From positions 1 to 64,000 of the forward strand of contig NZ_FNIA01000005.1 in NCBI RefSeq assembly GCF_900103505.1: DNA of 64,000 nucleotides, in the 5' to 3' direction. This document shows positions 17,782 through 26,898 of this stretch, piece by piece. How positions within the stretch are numbered: the stretch's first letter is position 1; each line of letters begins with the position of its first letter. The stretch is from Haloarchaeobius iranensis. GTDB lineage: Archaea; Halobacteriota; Halobacteria; Halobacteriales; Natrialbaceae. Made by a program: the position numbers and the translations under genes. Under the pieces are notes generated by a model that was given only the letters and a program-made list of their open reading frames with translations, did no database searches and had not been told where the DNA came from.

Positions 17782-20700
17782 TTACGCAGCGAGCGCCAGG
17801 CTGCCGTCGGCGGACTGCGGCGCGACGACGTTGTCGCCGACGATCTCCTCGAGGATGAGGGTGACGTCGGCGGAGGTGACCTGGCCGTCGCCGTTCATGT
17901 CGGCGCAGGACGCCTGGAAGTTCGCGGGCTCCTGCCCGACGATGTACTGCTGGACGAGCGTCGCGTCCTGGACGGTGAGCGAGCCGTCCTGGTTCACGTC
18001 GCCGGCCGCACAGGCCGCGGTCTCGACCGCGCCAGCCTCGTACTCGACCGTCGGTGCCGTCCCGTTGGTGTACGTGACCAGCGAGTCCTCGGTGACCCAC
18101 TCGACGCTGGCGGACCGGTCGTAGTCGTCCATCAGCACGTCGAACTGGACGTCGACGAACTCGGGGGCGTCGACGCCGCTGGCCTGGGCCTGTGCCATGT
18201 AGACGACGCCGTTCTCGTTGTCGATGTTGACGACGGGGTCGGCCATGTCGACGCCGGAGACGTCGGTGACCTGGAGTCGGCTCGCGTTGAACGTGAGCTT
18301 GGCCTGGTAGCCGGCCAGGCCCGAGAGGTCCTGCGAGCGGACCGTGACGCTGCCGGACTCGCCGGGCTGGACCGTCGTCTCCGTCACGTCCACCGTCCCC
18401 GCGGGCTCGACGACGGAGTCACCGGCGGCCCACTGCACGGAGTTCGCCAGAAGCTGGTCGGCCGCGGCGGTGTAGGAGCCGTCGGGGCTGTAGGACCAGC
18501 GCCCGAGCGTCGCCGCGAGCACGTCACGGCGCTCCTCGTCGACGGCGAGACCGGCGCCTTTCACGCCGGCGTTGGCGGTCTCGAGGTTCGCGAGCACCTG
18601 CGCGTCGGTGTCGTTGAACCACGAATGGGTGTTGAAGGAGGTCGACTGCTGGAGCTGGACGCTCTCGCCGGGTGCGGCGACCCCGTCGAGGATCGGGTGC
18701 TCGGCGGTCGCCTCGTAGGAGAGAACGCCGTCACCGTAGCCGAAGCTGGTGTTGGCCGGGTCGTCGAGCGCGACGGCGCGGGCGTCGATGCCGTTGCTCG
18801 CGGTGTCCACGCCGCCGTAGTTGTCGAGGTAGACGACGCCGGTCGAGTCGTCGGCAGTTGCCGCGGTGAACGAACCCGCGTTCGCGGGGTCGAGGTTCTG
18901 GACGACGAGCGCGTCGTAGCTGTCGACGTTCGCGACGGCCGTCGACGAGTCGACGCTGGTGACGCGGTAGGCGTCGGGCAGGGACCCGTCGAGTGTCTCC
19001 ACGATACCGGCCGCGTTGGACCCGCTGTCCTCGACGACGGCGACGTCGGTGACGCTCCCGTACACCGCGCTCGGCCCGGTGGTGACCTCGACGGTCTCAC
19101 CGAGCCCGCTGAAGGTGTGCGTGACCGAGATGTTGCCGCTGGTGCCCTCGGCCGTGGTGATGGTGATGGTGCCGGTCCCGGTCGTGGGCTCGCCACCGAT
19201 GCTCTCGCCCCACGGGACCTCCTGGCCGTCGACGTACAGGGTCGCGTCCGCCTCGCTGTAGCCGTCGGCGAGCGTCGCCGTGTACGACTCGAGGTTCGCC
19301 GCGCGGACGGTGAGCGTGACGTTCTCGCCACCCTCGACGATGTCGCGCTGCCCGTCGAGCAGTTCGACGTCGAGCGTCGGCGAGAGCGAGACGTTCTGGG
19401 CGGTGAAGTCGCCGTCGACCGTCACCGTCGTCGTCGCCGACTCGTAGCCGAAGCCGCTGACGGTCACGTCGTAGGTGCCGTTCGGTGCGACGATGCTGTA
19501 CTGGCCGCTCTCGTCGGTCGTGTCGGAGCGACCGTCACCGAGGACGACGGTCGCTCCCTCGACGGGGGTGCCGTCCGGACCGGTGACCGTCCCTTCGACG
19601 CCCTGTTCGAGGGCGACCGTGTCGACGGCGGCCTTGGCGTTGACGAGACCGGAGCCGTAGCGGGTGTCGTTCTCGGCGGGCTCACCCTCGGGCTTCCAGG
19701 CGGTCTCGCGCAGCGTGGTCCGGATGTCGCCGTTGCTCAGCGTGTCCGAACCGGCCGCGGACTCCATGAGCGCGACGACGCCCGCGACGTGGGGTGCGGC
19801 CATCGACGTGCCGGAGAGCTCCGCGTAGCTGCCGCCCGGCTGTGCGCTCTTGACAGCGACGCCGGGCGCGGAGACGTCCGGCACGACGTACTGGTCGGGC
19901 CAGTGCTCGGGGGCGGCGTCGCCCCATGCCTGGCTCGTGTTGACGGTCATGCCGCTGGAGAAGTCGGCGATGCCGTAGCTCTCGTTGGACGCGCCGATTG
20001 CGACGGCGTCGTAGACGTTGCCGGGCGAACTGCTGAAGCCCTCGCCGTCGTTGCCGGCGGAGGCGATGACGATGGTGCCCGCCGCCTCGGCGTTCTGTAT
20101 CGGCTCGATGGTGGAGTCGGTGTAGCACGCGGTGTCGTCGACGATGCAACCCAGGCTCATGCTCATCACGTCCGCGTCCTCCTGGATGGCCCACTCCATG
20201 CCACCGAGGATGGCGGCGAAGGTACCGCCTTCGGGGGTGAGGACGCCACCGTGGATGAGGGTCGCGCCGGGCGCGACGCCGATGTGCTCGCCGCTGGCGT
20301 CGCCGCCGGCGACGGTCCCGGACGTGTGCGTGCCGTGTCCGTCCGCGTCGTACGGCTCGCTACCGGGGATGACGGCACCGCTGCCGTTGAACTCGGCCCA
20401 GCCGCCGGGGTAGGTCGCGTTGCCGGGCTCCTCGGTGTAGAGGTCGATGTCGGGATGGGACGGGTCGATACCCGTGTCGAGCACGGCCACCTTCACGCCC
20501 TCGCCCTGGGTGCCGTAGCTGTCCCAGACCTCCGTCGCGTTGACCTGGTCCAGCCCGTACGTGGTGTCGTAGCCGCTCGTCGAGGCCGCCTCGGGTGCCG
20601 AGGACGCCTCGCGCGGCTCGGGGGTCTGCACGTCGAAGTTCGCGTGGAGCTCCTCGACCGTCGGCATCTCGGCGATCTCGGTCAATGTGACCTCGCTCGT

Positions 20701-21090
20701 GTCGACGCTGAGGAGCATCGCGTTGGTGATCCAGAAGCGGTTCTCGACGGTAACGCCGTCGCGCCGGTCGGCGAAGCGGACGATGCGCTCCTGGCTCCGT
20801 GTGGCCCGTCGCTGGAGCTGCGATACGGCCTGTGCCTGGCTGACGCTCTGGCCGAGTTCGGCGTCCTCCATGCGGACGATGACCTCGATGGTCCCCTCGC
20901 TGTTCTGGAGGGAGCTGTGTATCTTCTCGCTCGGTGCAACTGATTCGGTACTGGCCGCGGTCGTGTCCGCCACTTCGGACGGCGACGACGATGTCGCCGG
21001 TGTCGCCGCCGTCGCGCCCACCGCTGGGGCGACGATGGACAGCGACAGCATGCAGACGAACAGGACCGCGAGGAGTCGTGATCTCGTCAT
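17782..21090 (-). CDS. secreted subtilisin-like protease with cohesin-like and dockerin modules
   Basis: A 1102-residue exoprotease. Order: Sec-type signal (residues 1-27), I9-like propeptide, S8 catalytic domain with Asp205 (DTGID), His252 (HGTHTSG) and Ser429 (GTSMAAPH), a carboxypeptidase-regulatory-like beta domain near 500-570, a long middle region, a cohesin-like beta-sandwich near 900-1025, and a dockerin at the end with two calcium loops (DVNQDGSLT and DMNGDGQVT). The upstream in-frame ATG is rejected because MTRSRLLAV begins the signal. A TATA-like TTAAATATT lies about 60 bases ahead. Cohesin-like and dockerin modules in one chain could allow self-assembly. Confidence 0.88.
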   Translation of the reverse strand: MTRSRLLAVLFVCMLSLSIVAPAVGATAATPATSSSPSEVADTTAASTESVAPSEKIHSSLQNSEGTIEVIVRMEDAELGQSVSQAQAVSQLQRRATRSQERIVRFADRRDGVTVENRFWITNAMLLSVDTSEVTLTEIAEMPTVEELHANFDVQTPEPREASSAPEAASTSGYDTTYGLDQVNATEVWDSYGTQGEGVKVAVLDTGIDPSHPDIDLYTEEPGNATYPGGWAEFNGSGAVIPGSEPYDADGHGTHTSGTVAGGDASGEHIGVAPGATLIHGGVLTPEGGTFAAILGGMEWAIQEDADVMSMSLGCIVDDTACYTDSTIEPIQNAEAAGTIVIASAGNDGEGFSSSPGNVYDAVAIGASNESYGIADFSSGMTVNTSQAWGDAAPEHWPDQYVVPDVSAPGVAVKSAQPGGSYAELSGTSMAAPHVAGVVALMESAAGSDTLSNGDIRTTLRETAWKPEGEPAENDTRYGSGLVNAKAAVDTVALEQGVEGTVTGPDGTPVEGATVVLGDGRSDTTDESGQYSIVAPNGTYDVTVSGFGYESATTTVTVDGDFTAQNVSLSPTLDVELLDGQRDIVEGGENVTLTVRAANLESYTATLADGYSEADATLYVDGQEVPWGESIGGEPTTGTGTITITTAEGTSGNISVTHTFSGLGETVEVTTGPSAVYGSVTDVAVVEDSGSNAAGIVETLDGSLPDAYRVTSVDSSTAVANVDSYDALVVQNLDPANAGSFTAATADDSTGVVYLDNYGGVDTASNGIDARAVALDDPANTSFGYGDGVLSYEATAEHPILDGVAAPGESVQLQQSTSFNTHSWFNDTDAQVLANLETANAGVKGAGLAVDEERRDVLAATLGRWSYSPDGSYTAAADQLLANSVQWAAGDSVVEPAGTVDVTETTVQPGESGSVTVRSQDLSGLAGYQAKLTFNASRLQVTDVSGVDMADPVVNIDNENGVVYMAQAQASGVDAPEFVDVQFDVLMDDYDRSASVEWVTEDSLVTYTNGTAPTVEYEAGAVETAACAAGDVNQDGSLTVQDATLVQQYIVGQEPANFQASCADMNGDGQVTSADVTLILEEIVGDNVVAPQSADGSLALAA

Positions 21091-21337
21091 TGATGTTGGT
21101 CGGTGTCGAACCGTGTTCGACAGTGCACGTGGATTGTTGGCGTACCGGGGGTTAAATATTTGGAAGACAGAAGATGAATTTAACCTCAAAAGAATTGGTG
21201 CTAGTAGCTAGGAAAAACAAATTATTCCCTGGTTTCGACCGTCTCGGTCTAGTTCGATAGTCGTCCGTAGCCGTGCTTCATTCAGCTGCTGGTGGCGGTC
21301 GGCACGGGACCGGAACGGTTCGCCTGAAGCAACTCCC

Positions 21338-23803
21338 TCACTCGGACGTGAGGGCCGATGACTGGGCGAGTCGGCCGTGGTGGACTGCCTTGATCGCGAC
21401 GAGCCCTTCGTTGCGGAGCCGTTCGTCGTCGAGCATCGACACGAGTGTCCCCACGTGTGCCTCGAACAGGAGTGGATACGACCCGGCGAGGGACACGACG
21501 GTACCCGCTGCAGCCTCTCTGATTGCCGTCGTGTCCGCCGACACGAGTGCCAGCAGCTCGCCGTGTGCGTCGACGGCGAGGTCTGGTCGCACCGTCGCGA
21601 GTGCGTCGAACGTCTCGGCGGCGTTCTCCCGTACCTTCGGGTTGTCGTCGTCGAGACAGCGCTTTATCGCCGGTACCGAGGGCTGGACCACCGACGGCTG
21701 CGTTTCGGCGAGTCGGCTGAACAGCAAGGTGGCGTTGACCCGCGTGGCGTCGGTCGAGCTGTCGAGGTGTGGTCGTAGCACCGCGGCCGAGTCGGCGACG
21801 GTCTCGGGGTATTCGTCGGCCAGATGGGCGGGCACCAACGCGAGGTTCCCGTTCGAGAGGTCGTCCGCCGCGAACTGCAGGAGACGTTCTAGTTCGGGGA
21901 GGAGCGCGGCAGGGGAATGCTCCGCGAGTCTGGCCAGCACGAGCGCCGCGTGTGCACGAGCCCTCCTGTTCTCGTCTGTCAGCGTGTCGTACAGTGCCTC
22001 CCTCACAGGCAGGACGGCGTCCGGTTGCTCGTCGGCGACGGTAGCGAGCACGAGTGCAGCCTTGTTCCGGAAACCCGGCTCGGGGTCGTTGAGGCGGACA
22101 CAGATCGCATCGACGAGAGGAACCACCGCGTCTACGTCCGTCTCCGCGACCGTTCGGAGCCAGTGCAACGCGCCGAGACGGAGCAGTTCGTGGTCGGAGT
22201 CGAGCAGTTCCGCGACACGCTCGGTCGGTAACGTCGTCGCGCCCGGTTCCGCAGCCTCGACCTTCTGGAGCCTGTTCAGCGCCTCGTCGACGACACGCCA
22301 CTCTTCATCGTCAAGCTGTCGGACGAGTGTTCGAGCGACAGCTCCTGCCGTCGGGGACTCGCTCTCACCAAGCCGCCCCAGCGCCTCCACGGCGGCACTC
22401 CGGAGGTGCCATTCGGTGTGGTCGAGTCGATCGAACGCCGCACTCACGACCGGTTCGCCGCCCGGTGGGACGACCCGGGAGACGAGTTCCTTGTCCGTCG
22501 GTGCGTGCGCCGCATCCGGTTCGTCGTCCCCACCCACCGGATTCGATGGCGACGGTCGTGACGCTGTGTTGGCCGCGTAGGCCTTCGACAGGACGACCAG
22601 AAACCCGGCATCGGCCATGTCCCACCGACCGAGCGTGCCCAGCAGGTCGGTGCCCCGCTCCCTGACTAGCGCGTGTTCGTCGTCGGCGACCGACATCAGA
22701 GCTGGAAGCGCCTGGAGGACGAGGTCCTCGTGGTCCGAGGTAACGGCGGAGAGGCTGGTGGCGGCGAGCCGTTCCGTGTCGTCGACACGATCCGCGGCTT
22801 CCCCGAGTGCTCCGAGCACGGCGGCTCTGAGTCGGTACGACGGCTCCGTCTCGGCACCGGTCAGGAGCTCGTTGTGCCAGTCGTCCAGCAGTTCCGGCTG
22901 GCCGTCAGCGACGTGATAGACGCAGTGAACTGCCAGTTCCCGTATCGGGCGGTCGTCGTCGTCGTTGAGCGAACCAACCACCGCAGCGAGCTCTTCGTCC
23001 GAGAGGGTCTTCCCATCGTAGGCATCGCGTGAGAGGCGCCGCAGTCGGTTGTACTGGTCGACGCTGCGGTCGGGCAAGCGGTCCACCTCGCCCATTGCGA
23101 CTTCGCCCAGCAGGACCGGGGCCCCGAGGAGCAGCAGGAACACGAGGTCATCCAGCGCGACCGAGAGCAGGGCGCCGACGCCGAAGAGACCGACGACGCC
23201 GAGACCGAGGGTGTGGAACGTCGCCAGTTCGGCCCGCCCGTGTCGGAGGAGGTAGTCAAGCCCCTTCGACGAGCCCCTGATGGTAGCCAGTCTGTCGAGC
23301 CGACGGCCGACGTTCGCCAGGTCGGTCTTGCTCGGGAAGCCGGTGAACGCCAAGGAGGCGCCGAGCCACAACGCGGCCATGGCCGGGAGCGAGACCTGTA
23401 GCGGTGCCCCGGACAGGGCTTCGACGTACCGGTCCAGCGTCAAACCAGACGGGTTCGATGGCTGGAGCGCACCGAAGAGCAGGAGTCTCGCCAGGAGAAA
23501 GCCGCCGAGGGACCCGACTGTACTCAGTACCAGTGGTGCGACTGCGACCCCGAACACTGCGAAGGTCGAATCGACGTCCTCGTGGCTGACGTACGCCCGT
23601 CCGACGATGTCCCTGGTGAAGCTGCCCGGCCACTGGAACAGCACTACCTCCTGCAGTTCGATTCCGAGAAGACGGCAGACGGCGGCGTGACTGAGTTCGT
23701 GCGTCACGACACCAGGATACAGGAGTACTCGATACAGATTCGAGAGCGTGACCCCGACCCGTGCGGCGGCTGACCGACCTGGAACGGTCCCTCCTCTCAG
23801 CAT
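21338..23803 (-). CDS. membrane metalloprotease-like (M50) protein fused to HEAT repeats
   Basis: An 821-residue protein. The N-terminal third holds an HELSH zinc-protease motif (His35, Glu36, His39) at the head of a membrane segment, and several further membrane helices to about residue 250, like M50/DUF3267 proteins. The rest is a long alpha-solenoid of some twelve HEAT-like repeats (recurring L.DDE..LVR, VR..AA..L segments) that is probably cytoplasmic. The fusion suggests a membrane protease or pseudo-protease with a large protein-docking arm. The exact start is uncertain; a GTG at codon 16 is possible. Confidence 0.75.
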   Translation of the reverse strand: MLRGGTVPGRSAAARVGVTLSNLYRVLLYPGVVTHELSHAAVCRLLGIELQEVVLFQWPGSFTRDIVGRAYVSHEDVDSTFAVFGVAVAPLVLSTVGSLGGFLLARLLLFGALQPSNPSGLTLDRYVEALSGAPLQVSLPAMAALWLGASLAFTGFPSKTDLANVGRRLDRLATIRGSSKGLDYLLRHGRAELATFHTLGLGVVGLFGVGALLSVALDDLVFLLLLGAPVLLGEVAMGEVDRLPDRSVDQYNRLRRLSRDAYDGKTLSDEELAAVVGSLNDDDDRPIRELAVHCVYHVADGQPELLDDWHNELLTGAETEPSYRLRAAVLGALGEAADRVDDTERLAATSLSAVTSDHEDLVLQALPALMSVADDEHALVRERGTDLLGTLGRWDMADAGFLVVLSKAYAANTASRPSPSNPVGGDDEPDAAHAPTDKELVSRVVPPGGEPVVSAAFDRLDHTEWHLRSAAVEALGRLGESESPTAGAVARTLVRQLDDEEWRVVDEALNRLQKVEAAEPGATTLPTERVAELLDSDHELLRLGALHWLRTVAETDVDAVVPLVDAICVRLNDPEPGFRNKAALVLATVADEQPDAVLPVREALYDTLTDENRRARAHAALVLARLAEHSPAALLPELERLLQFAADDLSNGNLALVPAHLADEYPETVADSAAVLRPHLDSSTDATRVNATLLFSRLAETQPSVVQPSVPAIKRCLDDDNPKVRENAAETFDALATVRPDLAVDAHGELLALVSADTTAIREAAAGTVVSLAGSYPLLFEAHVGTLVSMLDDERLRNEGLVAIKAVHHGRLAQSSALTSE

Positions 23804-23918
23804 CTGAGTTGGACTGCTCGTGGTGATGAGTAGTAGTTTCCGGCCGAGTCGGTCGCAAGCCGGCGTACTGCTGGCAAGAGCGCAACCGAAATATGTTACT
23901 GCAAAATGTCATCAGTTC

Positions 23919-23934
23919 TTTAGGCAAGCCTAAA
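23919..23934. promoter_or_regulatory. iron-box palindrome 1 (DtxR/IdeR-like operator)
   Basis: TTTAGGCAAGCCTAAA, 7-bp inverted arms around AA. The half-site TTAGGC with its mirror GCCTAA is like the bacterial DtxR/IdeR iron box. It sits just upstream of the TATA-like CTTATA (about 23945-23950) of the siderophore operon. Binding by a DtxR-family repressor is inferred. Confidence 0.75.
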
Positions 23935-23954
23935 AACCACAGCACTTATACCTG

Positions 23955-23970
23955 TTTAGGCTAGCCTAAA
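23955..23970. promoter_or_regulatory. iron-box palindrome 2 (DtxR/IdeR-like operator)
   Basis: TTTAGGCTAGCCTAAA, a perfect 16-bp palindrome, 36 bases from the first, so the two share helical phase to within about half a turn and bracket the TATA element. A dimeric iron-dependent repressor bound here would block TBP/TFB or initiation. Confidence 0.8.
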
Positions 23971-24046
23971 ATCTGATGCGAGATATGGAACTACCAAAGG
24001 TAATTCGGCACAGAGACGATGCGGGAAACCGCGGAGGAACGGACGC

Positions 24047-25417
24047 GTGAGCTACCAGCAGCAGGGGAACGACGCGATACTGGCACAGCAGGCCGACCGC
24101 GAGTCGAGCGCGCGGTCGTACCCGCGGCACCTCCCGCTGGCCATCCGCGAGGCACAGGGTACGGTCGTCACGGACATGGACGGCACCGAGTACTACGACT
24201 GCCTCGCGGGTGCGGGCACGCTCGCGCTCGGGCACAACCACCCGCGCGTCGTCGAGGCCGTAGAGCGAGTGCTCGACGCGGACCGGCCCCTCCACACGCT
24301 CGACATCTCGACGCCGGCGAAGGAGCGGTTCGTCGACTCGCTGCTCGCGAGCCTGCCGGACGAGTTCGCGGAGCGAGCGAGGGTCCAGTTCTGCAGCCCC
24401 GCCGGCACCGACGCCGTCGAGGCCGCGCTCAAGCTCGTCCGCACCGCCACGGGGAACCGGAGCATCCTCGGGTTCCAGGGAGCCTACCACGGGATGACCG
24501 ACGGGTCGCTCGCGCTGATGGGCGACACCGAGGTCAAGTCCTCCGTGGGGGGAACGCAGCACGACGTCCACCACCTGCCGTTCCCGTACGAGTACCGGTG
24601 CCCGTTCGGTATCGGGGGCGACGCCGGTCACGAGGTCGCCAGCGAGTACGTCGAGAACCTGCTGGACGACGCCGAGAGCGGCATCACCGACCCGGCCGGG
24701 GTGATACTCGAACCCGTCCAGGGCGAGGGCGGTGCCGTCCCCGCGCCGGACCCGTGGCTCCGCGAGATACGGCGCATCACGCGGGAGCGGGACGTCCCGC
24801 TCGTCGTCGACGAGATACAGGCCGGCCTCGGCCGGACCGGCGCGACCTACGCGTTCGAGCACGCGGGCATCACGCCGGACGTCGTCACGCTCTCGAAGGC
24901 CATCGGTGGCGGGCTCCCCCTCGCGGTCGTGGTCTACGACGAGGCACTGGACGTCTGGGAGCCCGGCGCCCACGCGGGGACCTTCCGCGGGAACCAGCTC
25001 GCCATGGCGGCGGGCGAGGCGACCATCGACTACGTGATCGAACACGACATCGCCGACCACGCGGCCGAGATGGGCGACCGGCTCCGCACGGCGCTCACGG
25101 AGACCGCCGCGGGCGTCGACGCGATCGGCGACGTGCGCGGTCGGGGGCTCCTGCTCGGCGTCGAGTTCGTCGACCCCGACGCGGACTGGCAGGGGGCCGG
25201 GCCGCACGCACCCGACGGCGACCGTGCCGAGGCCGTTCAGGCGGCGTGCTTCGACCGCGGGCTGATCGTCGAACTGGGCGGACGCGACAGCGCGACGGTC
25301 CGGTTCCTCCCGCCGCTGACCATCTCCGCTGTCGAGGTCGACGAGGTCGCGAGCATCTTCGACGCGGCCGTCGAGGCCGTCGTCGGTGCGGCCGACCAGC
25401 CGGGGGTGGCGGCGTGA
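24047..25417 (+). CDS. dat: diaminobutyrate-2-oxoglutarate aminotransferase (RhbA-like)
   Basis: A 456-residue class-III PLP aminotransferase that makes L-2,4-diaminobutyrate from aspartate semialdehyde and glutamate. It is the first step toward 1,3-diaminopropane. The PLP-binding Lys lies in TLSKAIGGGLPL near residue 285, preceded by the VVDEIQAGLGRTG motif. The GTG start follows a GGAGG ribosome site by about 11 bases; an ATG 28 bases upstream is in another frame. It is the first gene of six that overlap end to start, and its promoter carries two iron-box palindromes. Confidence 0.9.
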   Translation: MSYQQQGNDAILAQQADRESSARSYPRHLPLAIREAQGTVVTDMDGTEYYDCLAGAGTLALGHNHPRVVEAVERVLDADRPLHTLDISTPAKERFVDSLLASLPDEFAERARVQFCSPAGTDAVEAALKLVRTATGNRSILGFQGAYHGMTDGSLALMGDTEVKSSVGGTQHDVHHLPFPYEYRCPFGIGGDAGHEVASEYVENLLDDAESGITDPAGVILEPVQGEGGAVPAPDPWLREIRRITRERDVPLVVDEIQAGLGRTGATYAFEHAGITPDVVTLSKAIGGGLPLAVVVYDEALDVWEPGAHAGTFRGNQLAMAAGEATIDYVIEHDIADHAAEMGDRLRTALTETAAGVDAIGDVRGRGLLLGVEFVDPDADWQGAGPHAPDGDRAEAVQAACFDRGLIVELGGRDSATVRFLPPLTISAVEVDEVASIFDAAVEAVVGAADQPGVAA

Positions 25418-26898
25418 CCGTCGACGACACGTTCCTCGGCTCACGCGGGGGTGACGAGGCGTACCGGGCGGCGATGCAGCGGACGACAGAGGCGGTGCTG
25501 GCGCAGGTGGCCGACCGCGAGCGGCCGTACTCCGGCCTGTCGCCGGCCGAGCTGGCCGACGCCGTCGCGGAGCCGGTCCTCCCCGAGGAGGGCGTCGGGC
25601 TCCCGGACGCCATCGACGACGTGACCGCGGCCGTGCTGCCGCACTCCGTCGCCACGTCGCACCCGCGCTGTGCCGCACACCTCCAGTGTCCGCCCATGGT
25701 GCCCGGGCTGGCAGCGGAGGCGCTGCTGACGGCGACGAACCAGTCGCTCGACTCGTTCGACCAGGCACCCGCGGCGACCGTCCTCGAGGAGCGGGTCGTC
25801 GACGCCCTCTGTGACCTGTTCGGGCTCCCGGAGGAGGGCGATGGCGTGTTCACCAGCGGCGGGACGCAGTCGAACCTGCAGGCGCTCCTGCTCGCCCGCG
25901 ACCGCTACTGCGCCCGGGTCTTCGGGCGGAACGTCCAGAGTGCGGGGCTGCCCGCCGAGGCCGACGCGCTCCGTGTCGTCTGCTCCGAGGCGGCCCACTT
26001 CACCGCACAGCAGGCCGCTCACCACCTCGGGCTCGGCGAGGACGCGGTCGTCACGGTGCCGACGGACGACCGGCAGCGGATGGACCCGGACGCGCTCGCG
26101 GCGACGCTCGCCGACCTCGAGGCCATGTCCCGCCAGCCGTTCGCGGTCGTCGGGACCGCCGGGACGACCGACTTCGGCAGCATCGACCCGCTCGACGCGC
26201 TGGCCGAGCGGGCCGCCGCCCACGACTGCTGGTTCCACGTCGATGCGGCCTACGGCGGTGCGGTCGCGCTCACCGACGAGTACGCGTCGCTGCTCGACGG
26301 CATCGAGTGGGCGGACTCCATCGCCGTCGACTTCCACAAGCTGTTCTACCAGCCCATCAGCTGCGGGGCGTTCCTGCTGCGCGACGGGGACGACTTCGAG
26401 TGGATGGCCCGGAACGCGGCCTACCTCAACCCCGAGGCCCACGACGACGGCGGCGTGCCCAACCTCGTCGCCAAGTCGACGCAGACGACGCGGCGGTTCG
26501 ACGCGCTGAAGCCGTACCTCGCGTTCCGCGCCCTCGGCCGCGAGGGGATGGCCACCCTCGTCGGGCGGACGCTCGAACTGGCCGACGAGGCGGCTGCGCT
26601 CCTCGACGCGGCCGAGGACTTCGAGCGGCTGCACGACCCGACGCTGAACGCACTCGTGTTCCGGTACCGCCCCCGCGAGGGGATGGCGGACGCGGCCGTC
26701 GGCCGGCTGAACGCGGCGGTCCGGGAACGACTCCTCGAGGACGGGCGCGCGCTCGTCGCCCGGACCGAGGTCGACGGCGTCCAGAGCCTGAAGTGGACGC
26801 TGCTCAACCCGACCTGCACCGTCGAGGACCTCGCCGCGACCCTCGACGTGCTGCGCGAGTGTGGCGCCGACGCCCTCGCCGGGGAGGTGTCGGCATGA
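25414..26898 (+). CDS. ddc: L-2,4-diaminobutyrate decarboxylase (RhbB-like)
   Basis: A 494-residue group-II PLP decarboxylase that yields 1,3-diaminopropane and CO2. The PLP Lys is in VDFHKLFYQP near residue 306, and the substrate/cofactor His-Asp region is WFHVDAAYGG about 35 residues earlier. The GTG start overlaps the stop of dat as GTGA, which suggests translational coupling. Together with dat it supplies the diamine arms of the siderophore. Confidence 0.9.
   Translation: MTVDDTFLGSRGGDEAYRAAMQRTTEAVLAQVADRERPYSGLSPAELADAVAEPVLPEEGVGLPDAIDDVTAAVLPHSVATSHPRCAAHLQCPPMVPGLAAEALLTATNQSLDSFDQAPAATVLEERVVDALCDLFGLPEEGDGVFTSGGTQSNLQALLLARDRYCARVFGRNVQSAGLPAEADALRVVCSEAAHFTAQQAAHHLGLGEDAVVTVPTDDRQRMDPDALAATLADLEAMSRQPFAVVGTAGTTDFGSIDPLDALAERAAAHDCWFHVDAAYGGAVALTDEYASLLDGIEWADSIAVDFHKLFYQPISCGAFLLRDGDDFEWMARNAAYLNPEAHDDGGVPNLVAKSTQTTRRFDALKPYLAFRALGREGMATLVGRTLELADEAAALLDAAEDFERLHDPTLNALVFRYRPREGMADAAVGRLNAAVRERLLEDGRALVARTEVDGVQSLKWTLLNPTCTVEDLAATLDVLRECGADALAGEVSA

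Noticed and set aside
18625-20943. 772-codon plus-strand frame opposite the large subtilisin
   Set aside because: It is a mirror of GC3 bias in the protease gene, with no domain and repetitive Gly/Val/Arg/Asp composition.
24019-25413. Reading from ATG 24019 as an N-terminal extension of the decarboxylase
   Set aside because: It overlaps dat in another frame and is Arg-rich shadow sequence; the decarboxylase starts at GTG 25414.
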